Assembly (NCBI RefSeq): GCF_000968375.1 | Contig: NZ_CP009933.1 | Coordinates: 1,054,001 to 1,118,000 of the forward strand | Source: Clostridium scatologenes | Lineage (GTDB): Bacteria > Bacillota > Clostridia > Clostridiales > Clostridiaceae | Reading direction: 5' to 3' | DNA: 64,000 nucleotides | Shown here: one piece after another, positions 1 through 8,099 of the stretch | How the letters are laid out: every line of letters begins with the position of its first letter | Numbering within the stretch: the stretch's first letter is position 1 | Position numbers and translations under genes: made by a program | The notes under the pieces: generated by a model | What the model saw: the letters and a program-made list of their open reading frames with translations, nothing else | Told to the model about the DNA's origin: nothing | Databases searched by the model: none

Positions 1-349
1 ACTAAAATTGATTTGGAAGGTATGGGAATGGTTTCCTGAACCCAAGGTTGAACAAGATTTATTTTATCTATTAATTGAAGATTTTATAGAAATATGTACT
101 GCAGCAAAAAAATTTGATTTAGCAAATAAATATATTAGTTTATTATTTGTTACAGGTCTAAAACGAGTAGATGATGGCAAGAGAGAATTTATCGCAGGCA
201 AGTTAGCATATGAACAAGGAGAAATGGAACTAGCTAAGCAGTTATTCTATATAGCAGATGCTAAATCTGAGGGAGCCTTATTTAGAGGAAAAGAAAATAA
301 AAAATATAAGGAATTCATAAGAAAAAGTAATTTTAATATAAAGCTTTAG
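1..349 (+). CDS. TPR-like protein, 5' end outside window
   Basis: The frame is open to the left edge, so the start lies upstream; it ends at TAG 347-349. The visible 115 residues carry the motif WEWFPEPK followed by helical-hairpin sequence such as REFIAGKLAYEQGEMELAK and a KSEGALF segment. This resembles the tetratricopeptide-like proteins that accompany toxin-immunity genes in Firmicutes. A TTG at position 8 exists but has no ribosome site in view and the frame continues before it. It is followed after 45 nt by the Suppressor-of-fused gene on the same strand. Function is not known; a protein-protein interaction role is inference from the helical repeat pattern. Confidence 0.6.
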   Translation, partial: LKLIWKVWEWFPEPKVEQDLFYLLIEDFIEICTAAKKFDLANKYISLLFVTGLKRVDDGKREFIAGKLAYEQGEMELAKQLFYIADAKSEGALFRGKENKKYKEFIRKSNFNIKL

Positions 350-394
350 TTCAATGAATTAATGACTTGATTTTTGTAAGTGAGGAGAATAGTG

Positions 395-1114
395 ATGAAT
401 AAAAAAATAGATTTCAGTAAATCTGGTAAGCCAATTTTTAAATATGATCATGTTGAAACAGGATGGAGACCGCCATCCTTTGGTGTAGAAAATCAAATGG
501 AAAAAATCGAAGAACATATTCATAAATACTTTGGTGAACCTACTTCAGTTTATCATGAATTAATGTCTGATCTTATACATTTAGATGTTTATTATATAAA
601 ACCAAATGAAGATAGAAATTTTCATACCTTTGTTACTTCTGGAATGAGTTTTATTCCTATGAATCCTATGGAAGGTTCAGAAGATGAAAAATATGCTGAA
701 TTGATTGTATGTTTGCCAGCTCAGTGGCCTGTTTCAGAAGAAGCTTTTAAAGATATGGATAATTATTGGCCTATTGCGTGGTTAAAAATGCTTGCAAGAT
801 TTCCGCATGATTATAAGACTTGGCTTGGTTTTGCCCATACTATGCCAAATTATGATCCACCTATTCCAATAGCTAATACAAATTTTCATGGTATTATGCT
901 TCTTCCTCCTATTTTAACACCTCAATCAGCAGCAAAATTACAAATAAATGAAGATATTTCAATTAATTTTTATTGTATAATCCCTTTATATAAGGATGAA
1001 ATGCAATATAAGTTAGACAATGGATATAAAGATATATTAGATAAATTTGATGAAAAAGGTATAAATGAAGTTATAAATATTAAACGTGATAATGTATGCG
1101 AAAAATATCTTTAG
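395..1114 (+). CDS. Suppressor of fused (SUFU) domain protein
   Basis: A 239-residue cytosolic protein with the bacterial SUFU-family signature in order: IEEHIHKYFGEP near residue 40, FVTSGMSFIPMN near 80, YAELIVCLPAQWPVSEEAF near 100, NYWPIAWLKMLARFPH near 125, and INFYCIIPLYKDEM near 200. The ATG at 395 is preferred over an upstream GTG at 380 because GTGAGGAG lies 8 nt before it. SUFU-domain proteins are a recognised immunity superfamily in polymorphic toxin loci; which toxin this one would neutralise is unknown. It stands among many other immunity-like genes on the same strand and is followed by a composite structured repeat rather than directly by the next gene. Confidence 0.85.
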   Translation: MNKKIDFSKSGKPIFKYDHVETGWRPPSFGVENQMEKIEEHIHKYFGEPTSVYHELMSDLIHLDVYYIKPNEDRNFHTFVTSGMSFIPMNPMEGSEDEKYAELIVCLPAQWPVSEEAFKDMDNYWPIAWLKMLARFPHDYKTWLGFAHTMPNYDPPIPIANTNFHGIMLLPPILTPQSAAKLQINEDISINFYCIIPLYKDEMQYKLDNGYKDILDKFDEKGINEVINIKRDNVCEKYL

Positions 1115-1142
1115 ATTTTTTAACATTGATAACAAAAAGTTG

Positions 1143-1287
1143 ATCCGATGTCTACCATCCGTAACATTCCCATCCTCTTAAGGTGGGAGATAACGGCTGA
1201 CACGCCCCCTGGATAAGTTCTTCTAAGATTCAGATGTGGAGAGGTATTTCTCATAAGTAAACTCTATCTGAGTCTAAGAATCACTTG
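1143..1287 (+). repeat. Composite dispersed repeat, copy 1 (hairpin B + hairpin A)
   Basis: Part B (about 1143-1214) folds as a nested hairpin: CCGT pairs with ACGG around the inner stem CCCATCC/GGTGGG with loop TCTTAA. Part A (about 1215-1287) is an imperfect inverted repeat beginning AAGTTCTTCTAAGA and ending TCTAAGAATCACTT. Related copies occur at 12191-12276 and 45426-45608 (reverse orientation), with part A alone at 29594-29667 and a truncated A at 53623-53668. It begins 28 nt after the stop codon of the SUFU gene. There is no coding capacity. Confidence 0.8.
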
Positions 1288-1318
1288 GTGAAGAAAAAGT
1301 AATTTTATGAGGTGGAAA

Positions 1319-1933
1319 ATGATTAAAGAAGAAAACGAAGTTATAAAAAAGTACTTTGAAATCTTAAGTAAAAATCATCCCGAAAAATTTGAAATAGAAG
1401 AAATGTTTGATGATGGAGAATGTATTGTTCCAGAAAATATGAAGGATAGCAATGATGCAAACAAATGGGTGCTGCTAGAATCAAACGTGTCAGAAGAAGA
1501 TATTTTTAAATTAGAGAAAAAAATCAATATAAAATTACCATTGATATATAAAGCATTTATTTCTACATATTTTCATATGTTTAAAGAATTAGATGGAGTT
1601 TTGAATGATTTTCATTGTGAGGATGGCAAGGAAGTTTATGTTGATATTTTTCGTCAACCATCAAATAAGCCGCTGCAGGTTATAGAAAATGTTTATAAAG
1701 AATGTGAAGAGATAATAGAATTTGGATATATACCAATAGGAGATTTTAATGGATGGGGTCCTCTTTGTTTTGATACACATAACAACTATAAGCTTGTATG
1801 GCTTGATCATGAAGAATACTATAGTTGTGAAACTAGAGAAGAGTTAGAGGAATTAGAAGAAACAATTTTTGATAATTTTAAAGATTTTTTGGAATGCTTC
1901 TTTGTTGGAGTTACACATAAATGTGAAATGTAA
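1319..1933 (+). CDS. SMI1/KNR4 (SUKH) family immunity-like protein
   Basis: A 204-residue acidic protein. The SUKH pattern is visible as VSEEDIFKLEKKINIKLP (about residues 58-75), the YKAFIST helix, then YIPIGDFNGWGPLCFD and YKLVWLDHEE around 140-165, matching the usual order of the fold. The ATG at 1319 is chosen because GAGGTGG ends 3 nt upstream; an ATG at 1307 would place that ribosome site inside the coding sequence. SUKH proteins typically neutralise nuclease or deaminase toxins; the partner is unknown here. It lies just downstream of the composite repeat and 35 nt before the next gene. Confidence 0.8.
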   Translation: MIKEENEVIKKYFEILSKNHPEKFEIEEMFDDGECIVPENMKDSNDANKWVLLESNVSEEDIFKLEKKINIKLPLIYKAFISTYFHMFKELDGVLNDFHCEDGKEVYVDIFRQPSNKPLQVIENVYKECEEIIEFGYIPIGDFNGWGPLCFDTHNNYKLVWLDHEEYYSCETREELEELEETIFDNFKDFLECFFVGVTHKCEM

Positions 1934-1968
1934 AGAGCCAAAAGATTTGATATAGGAGGACAAGTTAT

Positions 1969-2484
1969 ATGAATAAGGAAAAAATTAATTTTGATATAAA
2001 CCTTTCAATAGATGGAATGGGTATAGTTTTTTATTCTGATGGAGCAGTTAAAAATATTGAAGAAGGAGAAGATTTCTTTGAAAATGAATATGCAAAACCA
2101 GATCAAGTAGCTAGGCATATAAAGAAAGGTGATATTGTTGGTTTTTGTACAGGCGGCGGAGGAGACTATATATTAAAATTTAGGGAGGGTTATCCTACTG
2201 ATGAAATTGATGAGCAGTATCCAATTAGTATTCGTTTAGCTATTGTAATAGATGGAGGGAGGCTGTGCATGATAGATTTGTTTTGGCTCTCGGACTGGGA
2301 TTCAGAATGTCCAGAGGATCAGCAAATCAAGTTAGAAGATGGAATATATCATATTACTTTAAATACAAAGCCGCCAGAGTCGGAAATTTATGGTGATGAT
2401 CAAGAAATATATGTATATTTAAATAAAGTAGATGAAATGCCTAAATTGATGTGGCAGGGAGTTCCTCAACTTTTTAAAGAATAG
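1969..2484 (+). CDS. Conserved acidic protein of immunity locus
   Basis: 171 residues, start supported by TAGGAGGA 9 nt upstream. Recognisable stretches are GMGIVFYSDGAVKN, GFCTGGGGDYILKFREGYP, the acidic SDWDSECPEDQQIKLEDG and a terminal MPKLMWQGVPQL. I have the impression of similar proteins in Bacillus and Paenibacillus polyimmunity clusters but cannot name a family. It has no signal peptide or membrane segment. Position between two other immunity-like genes on the same strand suggests the same role; that is inference. Confidence 0.6.
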   Translation: MNKEKINFDINLSIDGMGIVFYSDGAVKNIEEGEDFFENEYAKPDQVARHIKKGDIVGFCTGGGGDYILKFREGYPTDEIDEQYPISIRLAIVIDGGRLCMIDLFWLSDWDSECPEDQQIKLEDGIYHITLNTKPPESEIYGDDQEIYVYLNKVDEMPKLMWQGVPQLFKE

Positions 2485-2575
2485 TCTCAAATTTTCTTAA
2501 TGAGATAGTTATTATATATAATAGTTATCGCACTATCATATGACCTGATCAAAAGATAAACAGTAAGGAGAAAAA

Positions 2576-3079
2576 ATGGATAAGGATATTATGAAAGAAA
2601 AAGTTGAGAGTTTCCTAAAAGAAATTAGAGATATTAATTGGTTCATACATGCTGGTGAAGATAGTGATAAATACACTGTTGTGTTATCTTTCACTGAAGC
2701 GTGGGATCAGTGGAACAATAAAATGCTAGAGGTATGGGACAAGGAAAGTCATAGTATTGAGAAATTTGCAATTGACTCTATTGGTGATGATATGATTGAT
2801 TTAATATTTAAAAGGGTTGCAGAGGAAACTGGACCTAAAATATCTGAAGGATTAGTAAAGTTTCAAGATAGGTTAAAAAAGATGGGATTAGATAGTGATA
2901 CCTATGGTTTAGATTATGAGATTATAGATTTTGTAAAAAGAGATACAGCTTGGGCTTGTGTAGAAATTGTTATTGGCAAGAAGGGGTTTTTTAACAGAGT
3001 TTTAGAAGTTCTCTCAGAAGGACGATGGACATGTGCTTGGGATGGGAGTTATCCATTAGGACAATTTGTAGTGATGTGA
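2576..3079 (+). CDS. Unrecognised protein of immunity locus
   Basis: 167 residues, start with AAGGAG 6 nt upstream. The middle has an alternating hydrophobic beta-like stretch (YTVVLSFTEAWDQWN) and the end has GRWTCAWDGSYPLGQFVV, a Trp/Gly-rich terminal segment seen in several small cytosolic proteins of unknown function. There is no signal peptide, membrane helix or catalytic motif. It is separated by 91 nt from the previous gene and by 34 nt from a SUKH pseudogene. A role in toxin immunity is inferred only from location, size and acidity. Confidence 0.55.
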   Translation: MDKDIMKEKVESFLKEIRDINWFIHAGEDSDKYTVVLSFTEAWDQWNNKMLEVWDKESHSIEKFAIDSIGDDMIDLIFKRVAEETGPKISEGLVKFQDRLKKMGLDSDTYGLDYEIIDFVKRDTAWACVEIVIGKKGFFNRVLEVLSEGRWTCAWDGSYPLGQFVVM

Positions 3080-3113
3080 TAAAGAAGAAAAATATAAAGT
3101 TGGGGTGCAGATA

Positions 3114-3605
3114 TTGATTAGTATTAAAGAATTTATAGAATGGGCTAAAGTAAGTTGCTGGAACATAAAAGAAAATGAAAAATGTGATGTAAATCTATCT
3201 AATAAAGTAAGAGAAAGATATAAGGCAATACCTTATGAATATTTTTAATTTCTCAAGCAAGTAAAACAGTGTATATCATTTAGTGAAAAAAGTTGGTTTC
3301 TATGTGAAGAAGAATATAATGGGAAATCAGATATTGCACTTAAATGGAATGAGTTTGAAATCTTAAGCTTAGAGGCTGCAGAAGATTATAGGGAATGGAA
3401 AAGCGAAATTGAAAATTGGTGGAATAGATATTTTCCAATACTGATATCGGTAGATAATGAATATTCTTTTTATGCTATAGATATGGAAAGTGAAAATGGA
3501 ACAATAGTTTATGGATGTGAACCAGAATTTGAAGAGGTAGATGTAGTTGCAGATAATTTTATGGAATTTTTGCAGATAATAGTAAACAAGGAAAGGCAGC
3601 TATGA
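3114..3605 (+). pseudogene. SUKH/SMI1 family gene interrupted by one in-frame stop
   Basis: Reading from TTG 3114 (or GTG 3105) gives 44 codons, then TAA at 3246-3248, then 118 further open codons to TGA 3603-3605 in the same frame. The part before the stop contains FIEWAKVSCWNIK and the part after it contains ENWWNRYFPILISV, YGCEPEFEEV and ADNFMEFLQII, together a full-length SUKH-type domain. No frameshift is needed; a single base change (GAA to TAA would fit the context YEYF-E-FLKQV) explains the break. The gene is in line with its neighbours. Readthrough or a sequencing error are the alternatives. Confidence 0.75.
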
Positions 3606-3661
3606 TACTGTGATTTTAAAGATCAGGCTTTAATTGTATGTAGATAAAGGATGGTAATGAG

Positions 3662-4072
3662 ATGTATGCAAAATCATATATAGATAAATTTTTTAACTCA
3701 ATAGATGAATATGCTTCAAAAGTTGAACTGTTTCGCATTGCTTATACAGAATTTGAGAAATGCAAAAATCCTTCGCTGCAGTGGATTATTGAATTAAGTG
3801 AAATTATGAATTGGCAAGCAATGTCTGATAGATCAGGAGTTTGGACATACTATGAGGTATTGAATATTGATTCTAAACAAATATTAATTGAGAATTTAAA
3901 AGCCAAAAATGAAAGTGAAATTCTAAGCAAATATAGTGCAGGTATAAACAATTATAATGATGAGGAAGTAATGGCTGAAATTGACGAGTGGATTACTAAG
4001 AATGAAACAAAAATCTATAAGTATATTGAAGAAATATTAATTGCAAATAGAGAGTGGTTTTATAAATTATAA
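3662..4072 (+). CDS. Unrecognised protein of immunity locus
   Basis: 136 residues, probably all helical, start supported by AGGATGGTAATGAG directly upstream. Sequence features are a mid-protein NWQAMSDRSGVWTYYEVL stretch and a C-terminal charged helix ending REWFYKL. There are no recognisable catalytic residues, signal peptide or membrane span. I cannot assign it to a family; DUF4375/DMP19-like proteins were considered but their motifs are not evident. It lies 56 nt after the SUKH pseudogene and 26 nt before the DUF4303 gene, so it is probably co-transcribed with them. Confidence 0.55.
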   Translation: MYAKSYIDKFFNSIDEYASKVELFRIAYTEFEKCKNPSLQWIIELSEIMNWQAMSDRSGVWTYYEVLNIDSKQILIENLKAKNESEILSKYSAGINNYNDEEVMAEIDEWITKNETKIYKYIEEILIANREWFYKL

Positions 4073-4098
4073 ACGTGTTAAAGAGGAGGATAAATTTA

Positions 4099-4668
4099 AT
4101 GCAATCAGAATTTAATTTTCAAAAATTTAAAGAAGAGGTTATTCTTGCTGTAAAGAAAGCTTTTTTAGAAATTATGGAAGAATACAAAGATTCTACAGTA
4201 TATGCATTTTCACTAACTTGTGATTCAGCTGTTAGATCTATAGGAGTTGTGGCAAATACAAAGGAGTCATTAGAGGAACAAATAGAAGATGAAGAAGATA
4301 GGTATTATTATAAATTTTGTGAGCAAGAATGGGAAATATGGGATGCTGCAGATGATGAATTTCAGAAGCTTAGAAATATGTTAGTAGAATTTCAAGAAAA
4401 TAATGAAGATGAAATAAGTGATTCGGAAACATGCATATACACAGAATTTTTTGAGGAATATAGAGAAAAAATTTTTGATATATGTGTACAAGCTTTAATA
4501 GAAATAAAGAATGAGGGATTTTTTCAAAATAAGTGTAATGAAGATATCTTTATTAATTTTATGGTGCCTGAGTATTTAGATGAAGAAGATTCAATAGAAA
4601 TTTTCAGCAAAATTAATAGTGGAAAGATAGTAAAAGAATATAAAGAACACATAGAAGATTTTATTTAG
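4099..4668 (+). CDS. DUF4303-like protein
   Basis: 189 residues, cytosolic and acidic. The N-terminal half has the DUF4303 look: a helix AVKKAFLEIMEEYKD, then strand VYAFSLTCDSAV and ANTKESLEEQIEDEEDRYYY, followed by WEIWDAADDEF. The ATG at 4099 is chosen since AAGAGGAGGA ends 8 nt upstream; a GTG at 4075 would put this site inside the gene. DUF4303 is often found in toxin-immunity neighbourhoods; its biochemical role is unknown. The gene follows its neighbour by 26 nt and is followed by a 98-nt gap before the ATPase gene. Confidence 0.65.
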   Translation: MQSEFNFQKFKEEVILAVKKAFLEIMEEYKDSTVYAFSLTCDSAVRSIGVVANTKESLEEQIEDEEDRYYYKFCEQEWEIWDAADDEFQKLRNMLVEFQENNEDEISDSETCIYTEFFEEYREKIFDICVQALIEIKNEGFFQNKCNEDIFINFMVPEYLDEEDSIEIFSKINSGKIVKEYKEHIEDFI

Positions 4669-4766
4669 CGAATAATCAAATTTAGAAGTTACACATAATT
4701 GTTAAATAAAGTGGATGTTAAACTTAATGTCAATTTCTCTAAATAGATTGGAGGAAAGATTTACGA

Positions 4767-5519
4767 ATGGAAAAGTTTAAATTAAATCAATATTTAAGAA
4801 CAGTTAGGTTATGTAGGGAAGATATAGATTCATTTGATATATACCCATTTTCTTTGGAGGCAGTGAAAAATTTAAATACTTTAGATTTTCACCCAAAAGT
4901 GACATTTATTGTAGGTGAAAATGGAACTGGTAAATCAACTATACTTGAAGCAATAGCTACAGCTTGTGGCTTTAATCCTGAGGGAGGGACAAAAAATTTT
5001 ACATTTTCCACAATGAATACTCATTCAGAATTATATAAGTATTTAAAGCTGGTGAAAGGGGTTAAACGTCCAGAAGATGGATTTTTTCTTAGGGCAGAAA
5101 GTTTTTATAATGTTGCAACTAATATAGAAGAATTGGATAGAGAAGGTGGAGGTCCTAAAATCATAGATTCCTATGGAGGAGTTTCACTTCATGAACAATC
5201 ACATGGAGAAGCTTTTTTATCATTACTGATAAATAAATTTAGAGGAAATGGCTTATATATTTTAGACGAGCCTGAAGCCGCTTTATCACCATCAAGACAG
5301 ATGACTATGCTTGCAAGAATACATGAATTAGTTCAGCAGGGTTCACAATTTATAATTGCAACTCATTCTCCAATAATAATGGCTTATCCTGATTCACTAA
5401 TATATGAATTAAAAGGCCAATTTAGAAAGGTATCATATAAAGATACTGAGCATTTTCAAGTTATGAAGCAATTTGTAAATAACACTGAAAAAATGCTGGA
5501 TATAATTATGAATCCATAA
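4767..5519 (+). CDS. COG3910-type AAA/ABC-like ATPase
   Basis: 250 residues with a complete ABC-class nucleotide-binding site: Walker A GENGTGKS at residues 50-57, signature-like LHEQSHGEAFLS near 147, Walker B LYILDEPEAALSP near 168 and a switch histidine in FIIATHSPI near 195. This order and length match the soluble predicted ATPases of COG3910, which are single-domain and not coupled to a permease. The start has GGAGGAAAG 11 nt upstream. Its substrate is unknown. It sits within the immunity gene run, where such ATPases are frequent passengers. Confidence 0.8.
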   Translation: MEKFKLNQYLRTVRLCREDIDSFDIYPFSLEAVKNLNTLDFHPKVTFIVGENGTGKSTILEAIATACGFNPEGGTKNFTFSTMNTHSELYKYLKLVKGVKRPEDGFFLRAESFYNVATNIEELDREGGGPKIIDSYGGVSLHEQSHGEAFLSLLINKFRGNGLYILDEPEAALSPSRQMTMLARIHELVQQGSQFIIATHSPIIMAYPDSLIYELKGQFRKVSYKDTEHFQVMKQFVNNTEKMLDIIMNP

Positions 5520-5562
5520 TTCAGTGAAGATAATACATAATTGTTAAGTAGAGGAGATAAAA

Positions 5563-5889
5563 ATGGAAATAGAAAGCGTAAAAGTTATTAAAGTTAAAAA
5601 AGAATACATCAATTCTATGGAGGGACAAAATAAATTAATTAATATCATAAATGGCAATATCAGTTGTGAAGAACTAATCGAATATCAAATCAGCGACTAC
5701 GCTATAAGTGAAATTTTTCGCGAGGACTATTATATTAAGAATTATCAGGATGACAAGGAATATAAAAAAGAAAGAGCTGTTCATGCGTTATTATTTGGAG
5801 TAAGTGAATTTTTTAAAGAAGCAATAAAAGATAGTAGTGGTATAGTATATGCTTTAAGTGACAGTTGTGATTTTTGCGAAGAAGATTAA
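5563..5889 (+). CDS. Small acidic protein, unrecognised
   Basis: 108 residues, start with AGAGGAG 7 nt upstream. It has a lysine-rich N-terminal strand, a Cys-containing helix (SCEELIEYQISDYAISEIF) and a C-terminus with two cysteines in SDSCDFCEED. The CxxC near the C-terminus is notable but a single pair is not enough to claim a metal site. No family is recognised. It lies 43 nt after the ATPase gene and 31 nt before the YwqG-like gene and is probably part of the same transcript. Confidence 0.5.
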   Translation: MEIESVKVIKVKKEYINSMEGQNKLINIINGNISCEELIEYQISDYAISEIFREDYYIKNYQDDKEYKKERAVHALLFGVSEFFKEAIKDSSGIVYALSDSCDFCEED

Positions 5890-5920
5890 TAAAATTTTAT
5901 TTAAGGATAGGTGAATAATA

Positions 5921-6703
5921 ATGAAAAATTCAATTATAGAATTACCAGAAAGCTTAGAAAAATATAGGGATAAAATAGAAAAAACTATAAAACCATATGT
6001 AAAAATAAAATTGAAAGAACAAGAAACCAAACCTTGGGAAAGTAAATTAGGAGGAAATCCTTATTTAGAAATTGGCATGGAATATCCTAAAGCATCTAAT
6101 GGAGAATGTTTAAGATTATTAGCTCAAATTAATTTTGAAGAAGTTCCTAAAATAAAATCTTTTCCACAAAAAGGTATATTACAGTTTTTTATATTGCCAG
6201 ATGATGTATATGGGCTCAATTTTGATGATCCATGCATGCAGGATACATTTAAGGTAATATACATACCTGATGTTGAAAAAAATGAGGAAAACTTAATAAA
6301 AGATTTTTCATTTTTAGGCGACCTAGAAGAGGATTGGTACATGCCTTTTAGTAGCGAAGGTAAAATGAACTTTTCATTAGAATATATGCCTATACCTTGG
6401 GGGGAATATAGATTTAATAATGTGTACAAGGATATAAGCTTAACAGATGAAGAAGATGATGAATATATGGAAAATTTAAATATTGATGGATGTAAAATAG
6501 GAGGATATGCTACTTTTACTCAAGATGATCCAAGAGATGAAGAAGAACTAAATAGTTTTGATACTTTACTTCTTCAGCTTGATTATGAAAAAGAATGTGA
6601 TTTGATGTTTGGAGATGCAGGTATTGCAAATTTTTTTATAAATGAGGAAGATTTAAAGAAGCTGGATTTTAGTAAAGTTTTGTACAATTGGGATTGTTGC
6701 TAA
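5921..6703 (+). CDS. YwqG/DUF1963 family protein
   Basis: 260 residues. DUF1963 landmarks are in the expected order: SKLGGNPYLEIGMEYPKA (about 42-59), LRLLAQINFEEVP (66-78), GILQFFILPDDVYG (about 86-99), KIGGYATFTQDDPR in the third quarter and LLLQLDYEKE with FGDAGIANFFINEEDL at the end. This family occurs both alone and as an immunity superfamily in polymorphic toxin loci. The start has AAGGATAGGTG upstream. No catalytic activity is established for the family. It is in tandem with other immunity-like genes on both sides. Confidence 0.85.
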   Translation: MKNSIIELPESLEKYRDKIEKTIKPYVKIKLKEQETKPWESKLGGNPYLEIGMEYPKASNGECLRLLAQINFEEVPKIKSFPQKGILQFFILPDDVYGLNFDDPCMQDTFKVIYIPDVEKNEENLIKDFSFLGDLEEDWYMPFSSEGKMNFSLEYMPIPWGEYRFNNVYKDISLTDEEDDEYMENLNIDGCKIGGYATFTQDDPRDEEELNSFDTLLLQLDYEKECDLMFGDAGIANFFINEEDLKKLDFSKVLYNWDCC

Positions 6704-6772
6704 ATTAGAGGGTTTATATTTGAAAAGAACTTAATAAATTAAAGAAATAAGGTTTAAAGATATGGTGATATT

Positions 6773-7219
6773 GTGAGATATGAAAGAGAACTTGAAGCAT
6801 TAAAATATATAGATCAATTAGATGCTGAGATGAATTCACGTCAAGAAGAAAGAGAAGTGTACTCTAAAAAACAGATAGAAGAATTACGAAAAGAATATCC
6901 TCAAATTCCTGAAGATTATCTTGAGTATCTTTCAGAAATAGGAGCAGGTAGTTTTGGAAAAGAGTTTTGTACTATTTTTGGGGATCTATGTGAAATTGAA
7001 GATTTTTATGATGAGAGTCTTTTAGAATTTTTGGATTTTGAAGAGAAAGTATTACAATTTGGGTGTGATCCTTCTGGTAAAGCTTTAGTTTTTATAATTG
7101 ATGAGAATTGGGAAGTAGGAGAAATTTGGGACGATGATTTAGGAAGTGTATGTAGAGCTGAAAAAACATTTTATGATTATATTTGTGAAGTAATAGAGTG
7201 CCTTTACAAAGTCCAATAA
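6773..7219 (+). CDS. SMI1/KNR4 (SUKH) family protein
   Basis: 148 residues. The SUKH pattern is YSKKQIEELRKEYPQIPEDY followed by LEYLSEIGAGSFG, then FGCDPSGKALVFIID and a C-terminal FYDYICEVIECL helix. The only plausible start is GTG 6773, since no in-frame ATG lies near; the ribosome site is weak (GGTGAT 5 nt upstream), so this gene may be translated less than its neighbours. The gene is preceded by a 69-nt gap and followed after 39 nt by the ankyrin gene. A cognate toxin is not visible. Confidence 0.75.
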   Translation: MRYERELEALKYIDQLDAEMNSRQEEREVYSKKQIEELRKEYPQIPEDYLEYLSEIGAGSFGKEFCTIFGDLCEIEDFYDESLLEFLDFEEKVLQFGCDPSGKALVFIIDENWEVGEIWDDDLGSVCRAEKTFYDYICEVIECLYKVQ

Positions 7220-7258
7220 AAAAACAAGGAATTAGTATTTCATAGAAGGAGTTAAAAA

Positions 7259-8041
7259 ATGAATTTAAATAAGGAAGAAATAGAAAAATGTAATGACTCT
7301 AGTGAACTTGGAGATATGCTTAGAGGGGCAGCAGAAAAAGGAGAACTAGATTTAGTTAAGTTAATTATAAGGAAAGACATGGTAGATATAAATTATAATG
7401 GTGCTGATAAAGTATTTGTATGTAAACCTACTCCTCTTCAATGTGCTGTAATAGGAGGAAATTTAGATATTGTTAAATTTTTACTACAAAATGGTGCAGA
7501 TGTATCAATAACAGACAAATGGGGATATAGACCTTTTAATGAAGCGGTGGAAGCAAGTAATGATAGGTGGTGTTATAGAGCTTATAATGAATCAGCAGGA
7601 AAAGATGATAAGGAAATACTTAAGCTTATCAAAAGCTGTGAACCTAAAGAATGGCATCAGCGTGAATGGTGTATTGAAAGATTAAAAAAATTAGGATTAC
7701 CAAATGATGCTATTGAATTTCTAGGTTCTGAAAATAGAAGGATAGATTTGCAGGAATCTGAATGGACAAACTATGTTGAATTTTATGCACTTGATGAGGT
7801 AAGAACATTTAAGTGGAAGGACATGACTTTTGTTGATTTGGTATATGATATAGATGATTATGGAAATATAGGAGTAATATCCTGGATTCCAGAACATAAA
7901 AGCTTTGCATGTTTAGACATGGAACATGGAATGTTTGGTTTTATTAAAGAAATGACCTGGAATGAATTTATGAAAAATCCTACTAAGTTTATTGATGGAT
8001 CTTTATCTTGGGAATTTTTTGACTTAGATTGTGAAGAGTAG
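7259..8041 (+). CDS. Ankyrin-repeat protein with C-terminal immunity-like domain
   Basis: 260 residues. The N-terminal third has ankyrin repeats: LRGAAEKGELDLVKLII, then TPLQCAVIGGNLDIVKFLL with NGADVSITDKWGYRPFNEAV. The second half (from about residue 140) is a different domain with FYALDEVRTFKWKDMTFVDL, a beta-rich YGNIGVISWIPEHKSFACLD and a final WEFFDLDCEE. That C-terminal part looks SUKH-like but I cannot prove it. Ankyrin proteins are a known immunity class in toxin loci. The start has AGAAGGAG 8 nt upstream. Confidence 0.75.
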   Translation: MNLNKEEIEKCNDSSELGDMLRGAAEKGELDLVKLIIRKDMVDINYNGADKVFVCKPTPLQCAVIGGNLDIVKFLLQNGADVSITDKWGYRPFNEAVEASNDRWCYRAYNESAGKDDKEILKLIKSCEPKEWHQREWCIERLKKLGLPNDAIEFLGSENRRIDLQESEWTNYVEFYALDEVRTFKWKDMTFVDLVYDIDDYGNIGVISWIPEHKSFACLDMEHGMFGFIKEMTWNEFMKNPTKFIDGSLSWEFFDLDCEE

Positions 8042-8099
8042 TTTGTAATTATTTTAATATATTTTGTGTCTTTGGAACATTGAAAGGAATGGATGTTTT

